Of a stretch of 28,706 nucleotides of DNA, positions 13,401 to 25,400 are shown piece by piece. This DNA comes from Plakobranchus ocellatus. Lineage: Eukaryota; Mollusca; Gastropoda; Plakobranchidae. The stretch covers positions 400,914 through 429,619 of the forward strand of contig BLXT01000540.1 in assembly GCA_019648995.1 (NCBI GenBank). The letters run 5' to 3'. Within the stretch, counting starts at the first letter, position 1; the number at the start of each line of letters is the position of its first letter. Made by a program: the position numbers and the translations under genes. The notes below the pieces were generated by a model. That model saw nothing but the letters and a program-made list of their open reading frames with translations, was not told the origin of the DNA and made no database searches.

Positions 13401-16400
13401 CAAGCTAATATGTGATTACATGTCGCTGGCCATAAGGTTAAGCTGGTTCGTCAGTGGCAGTACGTGACTGCAAGGTGCAATTTGGTTGGTTGCTGGATAG
13501 GACTCAGTTACTGCGTTTCAGCGCCATAATGAACTTAGGGAATTGTGCATAAGCGATGCTATCCTCAGGACATAGCCTATCCCAGCTTACAACCATGTTT
13601 GTTGATATGATGAGCGTAATAGGGCAGAATGGGGACTTGCAGACATGCCTACCGTTCCGGAAATTCCGGATTCGTTCCGGAATTCTACCAGAAAATGACC
13701 TGCGTTCCGGAAATCCGCATTTTTATCACAAAATCCGGAGTTTCGCCGATTTGTGATCAGTCATACTCTCAGAAATAATCCTAGTCTAGATGTCTAGCGG
13801 CGCATCTCTGCATAAATAACCGAGAATATTAAAGGACTTAGAGAAAAAAAATAACGGCGTTAACACTGCAACAAACTTTTCAAACTTATTAAATGCATAG
13901 CGCTCTGTGCTACACCTTTTTTCATAAGATCCAGCGTGCATCTTGCAGACTGAGGAGGGGTTGGGGTGGTTTGGGGCAAACCTATCGATGCAGTACATCT
14001 ATAGACGAACATCATTGCAAAGGCCTATCATGTTGCCGCGTTGACGGTCGGTCATTCACACTTGACGTCACTCACCTGGACTAGGGTTTTTTTTCAACAG
14101 ACATATCTTTGTGAGGAAAGCAAATACAAAAATTCTGACCGCAAATTTGAAATCAGCGATCTCGATTTAAGAAAATCATCGCGGCAGAATTTCAATTTTT
14201 ATAGAAATAAAGATTTTTGGGATAATTTTTCCCGTTTTAAATCTGTCAACTGTACTATTGTAGGTCAATGGTGTGGTCGGACATGATTATCTAGACTTTG
14301 AGACTACTATACGCGCAGTCTTATATATATCTAGAGAAGTTATAAACCCAGCACTGAACTTAGGCTCGGTGCGAACCTGTCTCATTGATGCCAGGCTCTT
14401 GCCATTGGCAGTCCTATGATAATACTATGAACTATCCATAGATTTAGATTTTAATATAATACAATCANNNNNNNNNNNNNNNNNNNNNNNNNNNNNNNNN
14501 NNNNNNNNNNNNNNNNNNNNNNNNNNNNNNNNNNNNNNNNNNNNNNNNNNNNNNNNNNNNNNNNNNNNNNNNNNNNNNNNNNNNNNNNNNNNNNNNNNNN
14601 NNNNNNNNNNNNNNNNNNNNNNNNNNNNNNNNNNNNNNNNNNNNNNNNNNNNNNNNNNNNNNNNNNNNNNNNNNNNNNNNNNNNNNNNNNNNNNNNNNNN
14701 NNNNNNNNNNNNNNNNNNNNNNNNNNNNNNNNNNNNNNNNNNNNNNNNNNNNNNNNNNNNNNNNNNNNNNNNNNNNNNNNNNNNNNNNNNNNNNNNNNNN
14801 NNNCCCGTTGCATGCAAGGTCCCGTTGTAACCAGGTCCCGTTGTAGGTGAGCTCTACTGTATGTGATTACATGTCGCTGGCCATAAGGTTAAGCTGGTTC
14901 GTCAGTGGCAGTACATGACTGCAAGGTGCAATTTGGTTGGTCGCTGGATAGGACTCAGTTACTGCGTTTCAGCGCCACAATGAACTTAGGGAATTGTGCA
15001 TTAGCGATGCTATCCTCAGGGCACAGCCTATCCCAGCTTACAACCTTGTTTGTTGATATGATGAGCGTAATAGGGCAGAATGGGGACTTGGGTTTATAGT
15101 TAAAATTTATTTGGCATCAACACTTATCGAATTATTTGCTAAAAATGTAGGCTTAGCATGATAGTTTTCTCTATGAATATTTTAATCCAATTTTGAGGTT
15201 AATAGATTTTAATTTGTTAGACCTACAGACCCAACAGAATATCTACCAAGTTCACGCATATGTGCCATGCTTTTTTTTTTAGCATGAGAGTTCTTGATTT
15301 CTATGTTATCCAGCATTTTTTTTTTTTATAATGTTCAACTATTTGTTATATATTCATAATGCCTTTGATAAAGGGGGCATGTTGAAAGAACCCTACAATT
15401 TAAAATGTAACTGTATGGTACGGCTTTAACTTCATAGACCTACATTTGTTTTCACTGTCTGTCTTTTCTTTAACTGCCCTGTGCCTCCAGCTCCACTAGA
15501 TCTTGTAGCTAGGTGATTTGGGAATTACTGAATCATTAGCATCTCACATAGAAGCCCTCTTCATGAGAAGTATGGGCAGCCTAAAAACATCACAAACACA
15601 GGGATGCCAGTTTTCCGATTTAAACAGGATTTCCGACTTTTAGCCGTATTTTTAGAACTTGAAAGTCAATTATACTTTAACCACAGCTTTGAGAAAACTA
15701 TTTTTTACTATATAAGTTTCCTGCTTTTTTGTCAGAGGCCACTGGCATCCCTGCAAACAGTCAAGTTGTGGAAATTTACGAAAATTCCAGGAAATTCCCC
15801 TCAGCTTCTGCGCTTACAATTCAAATGTAAATCTGGGGACTGATCAGTCTAGAAGGATCATACCCATAGTTTTGAAATAAAAAGTTACAAAAGAAGAATT
15901 GATTGAGAGGAGAGAAATACAGAAGTCAGCCTTTTTTAATTTTCCCATCTTCAATGCCATCCTTGCCAGAAATGGTCCCAAAAGCTTGTGGATACTTACT
16001 TTGCTATTCAAACACAACATCCTTTATATCCCTCATGTACATCCTGCTCAAGACAGAGAATTCAATTTAAAAGATTGTTGTGCAAGATAATATTTAACTT
16101 TTCAGAACATCAACTTGATTATAAATAAAATTTGTACCTTTTTCATTTTTGTTGTTCTTCATAACGCCTCTGCTCTACTGTTATTGTTTATATTATTCTG
16201 CTTTCAGTGTGCAAAAATTTATTTGAAATTTGAATATAAATATTAATAGAAACCTAGTGAAAATATGGATAAATTTTCAAAATTCAAAAAGCACAATGCG
16301 TAGAAAATCAATCTGACACAAAAAGCATAACATTCTGATGAAAATGAAGAGACCAAAAATCAGGAACACTGATGGAAAGTAATTTTGAATCCAAAAACAA

Positions 16401-19400
16401 ACAAAAAAGCAAATTTATTTTGCAAAATTTAAATCTTTTTCAAGTAATTTCAAATAGTTAGTAATGATAGCGTGTACGGCCAAATAAAAGAATTTGGCAG
16501 ACCCACAGAACAAGTAAAATTGGGAATCTCCATGAGTGGGTTTGAAGAAAAACCCTGAAAGAAGAGTAATAATGACTCATTTCTCTCTGTGCAGATTATT
16601 TTTATAGACAAGCTTTAGGCTTTCTGCACAGGTTGGTATTGATGGTTTTCATTTTAAAAAAAATTGATTTACAATTTGATTCGATCATTAACATAAATAA
16701 TTTGAAATTAATTTGAGGAACAATTACACAAATAAACCTTTTCCAGCCTTACAGCTTCTCATTTTCAATATAACAGTGGAGCTCTTAGTTAATCCTGGCC
16801 ACAGCTTTGTGCTAAGATTGATGTGGCAACTTAATAATAGAAGAATGCCCTGGGTGGATGTGGCTCAGCAACTGTGGATTACTAAACTTGTTCTGACAAT
16901 TATTAAAATTTTCAGCTTTGTTGCAGAATAAAATGCTTCTACTTTAGTTATCCGCACTTTCAGCCTTTTGCAGAATTTTTAAATGCTGGTCCATAGATAT
17001 AGGTACCAAAAGTGTTAGCCCGTGAGCAGTGGAAAACCCGACTGTCATCTCTCACCATGATATTTCTTACTACTTTTGCCTTTGATTTTGTATCAATAAA
17101 AATGTTTCAACTAAGTAGAACTGATATTGTGTTTTTATTCTTATTTCTTTTGTGTCATGTAAAGTTTGGAAAACAATTTTGCAATTGGCAGTTAAAATTT
17201 GAGTGGAAGTTGGTGTAGTAACTGCCATTAGCATCGTGGCGTGCCGTGAAAATTAGATCTATGTTTCTAAGGAGCTCTCTTTAAACTTAGTTCTTTTGAT
17301 CAGGAAAAGTTGCACAATGTACTAAATTAACTCTTCAGAAAGAGGTGATTTTGTATTTTATTTTGATCCTAGGCGAAGCGAAGTTCATTGATGTTTAAGT
17401 TTATTGGGAGCGAGAAGAATACCTGGTAATAGAGAAAAAATATATTTTGTCAGGTATCATTTGAAAGAGCATTTTATTATTTTTTTAAATATATAGCTTT
17501 CACATGATGTCAATAATCCTGATCTCTGGCTTTTAAGTTAAATGAGATGCTCATCTGTCAGTTTCACTAATTTCGCAATGCCTGTGGAAAGCCAAACCTT
17601 TAAATCTAAATACTGGAGTGGGCCATGTGAATACCCAACTCTTATAATGTCCGAGTCTCAAGAGAATCCAGTTCAGGGGCCATCAACACCAATTCTTGAT
17701 GAAATGAGTAAGTATTTGATTCTTTTATATCCAATCAGCGAATCAGAATTTTATTTTAAATTATTAATATTATTTTTAAATCTGGATGCTCGTTTTGCCT
17801 GTGACTTGAGAGGTATCGAAAAGTAACACATTTGAGGTATCTAATATCCAAAATACTAATTTAGCAAAAATTGTAGAAAGAACAAACTTTGCTCTGTTTT
17901 CTGGAATAAGCATGAAAACCATATACTTGTAAACTACCTATTAGATCTGGATTTGTGTTACTATAATCATTAATGCACCAGCTGCCTTCAGTTCTCAATC
18001 AAATTAATTTAAAAAATATCGGAATCGTCACCTAACAAAAATGAAGAATCAGGTTGGGAAGGTGGTGGGCAGATGAACAGTGGTGGACAAGTCCAGTCAG
18101 AAAAAAAGGAAAAGAAGTATTTACATTTGTAATGTGCATGGCATCAAATAACGCTTTATTTCTCCTTATACTGTATCTTTTTTATTAACACATAATGTGC
18201 ATCCTAACACAATGAATCATTTTTTGAACCCACCTACTTTCCTTTTTTCTTCTAACTCTACCACTAGCAGTAGGCCCAACTTTTATTATTTTTTGTTGAT
18301 TCTTGCTTCAAGGCTTGAACCAAAGTACTCAGACTTGATGACCATTTTCTGAAGGATGGAAGATGCAGGAGGCCCACACTTCCTACTTTTACACAACAAT
18401 TTTATTAAAGTGAAGGATGAAGAACAGGCAGGCAATCCTCATGCGACATTATAATGCTCTCTTTTTGTAAATATGTGTGAAAATCATATTTTATTTTATT
18501 TTAGTTATTTTTTTGTAAAAAATGAAGCTAATTCGTTTAATTTTCATTTTTTAGATTTTCAGATTTCATGCAGGCCTACTGGTATTATTTTTGTTGTTGC
18601 TTTTGCTATCAATTCATTTTCAACCAACTTTGCCTCTATCATCTTATAATTTCCTGATTCTTTATATTTTTTTAAGGTTCTCGGCTGGTTTCAGGAGCTA
18701 TTTCCTAGGCAAAATGAAACAAGGGGACCGTATAGAGTCTCTTATGAAGGAAGCAAAGACCACAAAATGGAAGAGAACTAGCCTTGACATACTGGTGATA
18801 GATAGATTGTGATGCTCTGCTCTCACCACTGGGACAACTAGGGTTCTCCAGAGATAATCCATTAAGGGAGTCGTTAGTGATGCAGCATTTCATGTTAAAT
18901 ATCTAAACAATGAACTTTTGCCACCAATGGAAACTTCCCGTAACAAAGTCTTTCTTCCTCAAGCTTTTGTATACAAATAATTTCTTCTTGTCTATTTTCC
19001 TGACTCCCAATACTTGGAAAGCCTAATGTGTTCTAAAGTGTCTGTTGTTTTAAAGAAAATAGAGTCTCTGAACGCTGAAAAAAAATTCTTATAATGGTGT
19101 ATAAGATAAAAAAAAGATAATAAACAACCTTCAAAAGAAAATAACCATTGTTTAATATTTTAGAAGAGACTATGTATCAAAAGTTAAAATACTTTGCTCT
19201 GCGCATAAGTTATGATAATTGAATGATTTTTAGCCACCCCTTGTTCAATAAATGTTGGTTATTGAATTCATAAAACTTAATGTACACGCTGAAGATGTGA
19301 CATGACCAAATTGTAAAATTTTTTATAAGTCATTTGCACTTTGCATGTTTCAAGTGGCTTTAGCAGGCAAAATAATGATTGTAGCTTTAAAAGGACTTGA

Positions 19401-22400
19401 AATTCAGATTCAGCATCCAAAATTACATATGTGTAAATTTCGTATCTATAGCATGTAAACTCAATATCTAACGCTAAAAAAAACCTTCAAAATGTACTTG
19501 TAAATCTTACTTTTTCTACCTTTGCCTAAGTTATGCCGCTGATCATGCATTTATTGTAAGCAAACACTGTGTTTGTTGGCACCTTAGGGCTTTGAAAAAA
19601 ATTGGCTGTTTACCTTGTACTACTTGTTATGTGATCAAGTTCAATCACCTGTGTAGGCTCATTATTTTTTTTTTTTTGCATATGTTCGTCACTTTTTTCA
19701 CAATTATTTTGGGCAACTTAAGCATTATTCGCATTTTTATTATTTTATTTCTTTAAATAGAATATTTTGATAGCTCTAAATTTTAAAAGTTCTTTAACAG
19801 TTAGAAAAACTGTTTGAAAAAGCTTTTATTTAATGTCTAAGACAATTATTCCTAAAATTATTACCTTCTAAAAAGTGCTTCAGAATCCAATCAACCAATT
19901 GTGCTCTTGTGTGGTGCTTTTTTTTTCAAATTTCAAAATCGTGTAACTTTTTTTATTTATTGGCGATTTCCTTCCTGTTTTTTGTGATCTTCATAGTTTT
20001 TGAACATCTTTGCCTTAAACATAATTAAAAATCTGTTACATCATTTTAAAATTATTGTTGGTGATACCTAATATTGATTTTTCATTACTTTAGAGTTGAA
20101 CAAAATTTAAGTTAAAATTAATGCAAAAGGACCTCCAAATGGCTTTCTTTTGCATTCCTTTTAAAAAAATTTTCTGGAGAAGCATACCCCTGGTTAATTT
20201 GTCTGCTACAGGAAAAAAAATTCTTGGTTTTATTTCTCATTGAAAGGGCTGAGAAAATGGTATCAGTTGGACCTGCCAACTGTCCCGCAAATTCCTGGAC
20301 AATCCTGGAAAATCAAAGTCTTTCCTGCAGTCCCAGATTCGATACAAATGTCCCGTAAATTTTGCTTTGTTCTGAGACAAAAATTTGTCCCGACTTGTGT
20401 TTTTCTTATTTATACCGCTCTTCCATAAATAAAAGTACTTTTCTTTTGGTTTCCAGGCTTTTAGTCTGTATTATAATCAGGTATTACATCACTGTATAAG
20501 AGCTAGACCTACAGAATTTTCTTTGTGATTAGTCTAGCTTTATTGCTATGCTTTTTTCTCATGAAATCGTGTAATTTCAAGAACCACACATTTATCTTAA
20601 ATCTTGACCGCGATAGATATCTTATAAAATCAAGATCTATTAAATCTTGCAATTGTGATAATGTGAATAGTGTGATCCTTATTCTAGAGTAGGTCTTGAT
20701 TTATATTAAATCTACAGACTTTTGTGTTAGTCATAATTACATTTTTGTGAAAGATAGGCCTTAAGAGTAGATGTACCTAGATCTATATCGTGAATGAAGT
20801 TATAGACTCTGTGAAATTTAGGCAAATTTGTAAAAATCTTGGGGTTTAGAACAGTAGAGAGGATGGAATGTTCGCACAGGGGGGCGTTTTTTTTTTCTTA
20901 AATTTTAGGCCAAGATTAAAATACAATCCTATGGTTAGCCTGTATTTCATCAAACTTCAAACAGTCACACCAAGTACAATATTTTTCAACTTTATCGAAA
21001 GGATGGCTAATAAATATTGGTGTTTTCATGACTCTGTTTAGTTACTTGATGAGAAAATTCTGATATTTACAATCGATACTATATCTTGATCTATCGTCAG
21101 CATAAAAAAAAATTGTTTTTTCCTCATTTACAGACCTAAATATGAAACAAGGCAGATACTCCGTTAGTTGCTTTTGAATATCCAAGCATATACATCACTA
21201 AGGAAAGTCAAAGCGTTTTAAAAATGTTTTCAAGAATTAGCCTGGCCAACAAGAATCTGTCATTAAAATAAGGATGAAGAACACTTCAGTGTTAATAGAA
21301 TTTATGGATATATATGGATGTGAGTCATAATTACAACTGGGAAAATGAAAAGCAAGAGTTGTGGATAGATCACCTCATGGATGAGATATAATCATAGACA
21401 AAATGTTGGACACCATTTCAACCATCTAAGTGCATCAAACCAGTTTTTACTAGGACTAGCATGAACTCAAACTGTTTAGCTGCCTACACAAAGAGTTCTG
21501 TATCCTGCCAGCTTGAGCATCTGGGCTTTGTGACTGCCTCATCATAACAGTCTCTTCTTGCACTAGCACCACTTTCTGGCTGCTTTCACATAACCAATTA
21601 TATATCTTGCCAACGGTTATCATGACATCAAACCACTTAGCTCTTGCAGCTGCTTATTTTGAAATCTGTATTGCAATTAAGACGGCTGGGAAACTTATTA
21701 CAATTTTCAAAAAAAAGGTTGATTTGTTTTTTGAATGTTGTAATAAGTTTCCCTATAACCAGCAATGTTTTTTTTTTTTTTTCCCAACAAATAGACAACT
21801 GAGTCGACATTTTTGCATCATTTAAAAGGGGAAAAAAAAGGTAAATTTTTTTTGTGATATTAAAAAAATTTTACATAACCCTGTTTTGACAAGAACCTCT
21901 GGTTGCACTGCAAGGCTAATTCAATGCATTTCATTTAGCTTGCTGGCAAATGGCTTTTGGCATTCCTATCTTCTTCTTTTATTTCAGCAGAAAAAAGGGC
22001 AGCAACCCCAGCAGCAGAAAACTTCACCACAGTTTCAGCCTCAATGGGCTCATTCACCGCATCTAAGCCAGTCATCACTCATACAGCGAGAAAAAACCCA
22101 GCAACAGCAGCAGCAGCAGCAAAGGAAGCAGCCACCTCATAGTGTGTCTACACTTTCTGTACCTTCTAAGTTACAACCCTCAGCTACTCAGGCCATATCG
22201 GGAGCAACTAAGCTTGCAGACAATTCTAACCCTGGCTATGCCAATAATCCACATTCTATGTACCTGCCATTTGTTGTGGTCAAACCTGTTTCTTTAGGCC
22301 CAGGCCAACAGCAGCATAAAGTTACAGCCACCAAGTCCCTCATCCAGTCCAGCCCCAATGTGACTAGTCCTGTGAGTATCAGCACAAAATCTGTGAACTT

Positions 22401-25400
22401 GGCGCATGGACAAACAAAACCAGCACACCTCATCAGCACACCCGTGTCTTTCAGCCAAAATACTTCTGCTCAGGCCTGTTTGGGTCAGGGGGGGTCTGAC
22501 AGCAGCAAGTTTTCCCAGCAGAGGAAAGTCCAGGCAGGACTAGGCAGTGACAGCAGCCCACTGCTGCAGGCAGGGACCATGTCAAGGAATGGTGCCCAGC
22601 AACTGAAGGCTGTTACAATTCTGGGCACCTCCACCTCTCACTCCAGTGATCGCCTCCAATACACTCAGGCAGGGAACAGGGCTAACAACCCTCAGCCCTA
22701 CAGATCCCAGCAATCTAACATGGGTCTCAATACTGGCCATTCAAGATCAGATCAGCCTGGTATAGCCCCCAAACTTTCACCCCACAGTGGTATGGCATCT
22801 TTCAAGTCTGTGGAGGCAAGGCAAGGAGCATCTAGAACAATGCAGCAAGGAGGGGATGCCAGCTCTTTGCGACAAGCTCAGAAAACCAGCCCTGGCTCCT
22901 CCAGACCCTCAGCTCAACTTGGCAGCAGAGTTTCTTCCCCTAGCCCTACCAAGCAACCATTTCAGCCTGAGCAGCTCTCTCCTTCTTCCAGGGGCAGCAA
23001 CTCCTGCTCACCCCAGCAGCAAGCATCCCCAAGGGAGGCAAGTACAAAGATGAGCTTGTTTGAGCAGTTACAGTCTCAGATTCGATCTCAAGACGCCGTG
23101 GAAGGTCAGGCTCTTAAGATCCTTGCTATGGCTCGCAACTTACAAGGTAAGTTGATTCACATATTTTTTTTATGTTTATTTCTTTGTCTTTTGAGCCAAA
23201 AAAAAATGCATTTACCAATAGAATTCTGTCTGTCATTCCTTGCTCCCCTCAAAACCCTCCAAAATAACAAAACAACAACAAAAAAGGAAAGGCCACCAAA
23301 TCTGGAGTTAAGTTTGTCTCAGTATAACCCTTTTTTTTTAAAATCTAGTACAGAAGCTGAAGTGGAAAGTTCAGGATTCTCCTAATTCTTTGGGTTCATC
23401 ACACAATCCTGTTTTACAAGCTAAATCCCAGATATTGACTTCCCCACCCCAGCCCCTTTCTTTAGCTAGATCTAAGCATTTGTCTGTCATAGTTCTCCAA
23501 ATGTCGGCTCTTCAAAAAAAAAGCGAGTGTTCCATTTGTTTTTCCTTCCTGCATGGATAGTCTTCTCTCTCTCTCTCTCATCTTTTTTCTTTGTTATGTG
23601 TAATTTATTTAGATTGGTCATTTTTTACCTTTTTTCTTTTCAGTCATTCTCCCCCTCTCTTTTCTTTCTCTCTCCCTCATTATATCTTCTTTTACCTAAA
23701 TTGATCAGTTTATACCCTCTCTCTTTTTGGCCATCCCACCTCTCTTCTTTTTCATTCATCTTTCTCTCCTCCTCTTCTTTCCTTTCTTCATCTGTTTCTC
23801 AATAGATTAGAATCTGTTTCCCTCCCCCTTTTCTTTCCTTTCCCCCCTTTTTTTTTGCCTTTCCTCACACTTTCCTTTTTCTAGGTGCATTATATACATC
23901 TCCCTCATATTCTCTTCTCACCTCTTAGGCATTGTCTGACCATCATAACCGTAATCATCCCCTCTCCTCTTATCTCTTTTTTCCGTCTTTTCCTTTTATC
24001 ATTTTTATATCATGTCAGTCTTACTTCCTTTGTTCCTTTCTTTAATTCTTTTTTTATATTGACTACTTTTTCTTTCTTTCTTTCTTCCTTCTCCTCTTCC
24101 TCCTTCTCCTCCTCCCCCTCACTGTCCCCACTACTTCCTTCTTCAATTATTCCATTTTGATCTCCTCATATCTAAGTATGCTGACATCATGTTCATGTAG
24201 CTTATTAATGTATCGAATCGCACAACGAAGAATCCCTGATTTTTCTCAAATTCATGATTTTTTCCCCCTTTGGATCCCTGAAAAATAGTGTGTAGGATAG
24301 GTACTTCTTTCTCAGGTGCAGATGGGATGAGCTCTGTGCACAAGGTTTTTTGATATCATCAATTGCATTTTGTTTAATCAAGATACAGAATCAATAGAGA
24401 GGGGAGAAAATACTGTTTCTCATGCAGTGTGGGCAGTTTGGACACCCAGGCAGAGTTGCTATTCTGATTTTTCAGGATTCTGTAGAAATAGGTTGAAAGG
24501 CTTTTGGCTTGACCCTATTTTATTTTACTGGTGGTTTCACATGAATTCAGGACAGCAATTCATTTTAAGGCATGTGTTATTAGTCTCTTCCGGTGAGGAA
24601 GGCATCATATTGTTAAGCATAGAATAATCACTCATCAAGCTTTCATCCACATGCATCATGATCATCACAAATCGTCATCAGATCCCATCTCCATGAAATC
24701 AGGACCATGGTAATTGATATCTAGCATAAAGTGACCTTTGACTTATATTTGATTCCAGGAACAGAAAGTTTTTCAGAGGGTGAGTCTCAACCCAAGCCTC
24801 TTTCACCATTTGTTAGAATGCAAGAACCTTTAAGTACAAAGCCTTCTGTGATTTCTTCGAGCGATAGCCGAGAGCATTCTGGAACTAAAATACAGCCTGC
24901 TCCCTATGAGGATCTGCTTAAATTGAGAGAAAGCATGGGATGCAGAGCAAAAGGAGGCGCATCTTTACAAAGCTCCAAGATAGGGTCTGGCAGTTCAAGT
25001 CCTAGGCAAGCTGGACAGTCCCAAATTAGCCCAAAGATAAAATCCCCTCTGATGGGTCCTGCTGATGCAGCCAGACTGGTGCCCACAGCAAAGCCACAGC
25101 AGCGTGTTATCTCCAAAGATCAAAAGAATATATTTGCAGAGTTGCAGAAATCTGTGCATAGCACTGAAAAACCAACACATGCGGGTAGTAAATCTTACAG
25201 CTCTCCTCCTTTTGCTCCACCCAAACCAGCGGTTCATCAGGGCTCGTTGCCTGGAAATAAAGAGTTAAGTTTGAACCAAGGGCTGGCTGTGACACAAGAA
25301 AGTGGTGGTTTTGTTTTCACAGGCTTGGTCCAGAATGAAGCATCTCTCTCAATAGAGGGTAATAACTTGGCAAAATCTATACTGAAGGCAGGAAGTATTG

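Larger units (their letters stand above)
12965..21987 (+). other. Large 9.0 kb intron with mobile-element debris
   Basis: Perfect donor gtaagt, acceptor ttatttcag. The flanking exons join in phase 0 without any additional exon. It contains the 231-bp direct repeats and gap, TTCCGG/TCCCG repeats, a 13-base inverted repeat, a candidate cryptic exon and a 27-base hairpin, each listed separately. The stretches 15760-17540 and 18900-20250 hold nothing I can name. Confidence 0.85.

Noticed and set aside
13430..13470. GGTTCGTCAGTGG as a tRNA-type B box making the 231-bp repeat a SINE
   Set aside because: Only a partial B-box match, no convincing A box at the right distance, and no A-rich tail.
14425..14817. 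Minus-strand frames of 120-130 codons
   Set aside because: They consist almost entirely of gap Ns.
23527..24160. Ser/Phe/Leu-rich frames that resemble membrane proteins
   Set aside because: Low-complexity C/T tract; no family, no start context.
24370..24627. 85-codon open frame
   Set aside because: Lies inside an intron whose flanking exons join in phase; no recognisable motif.
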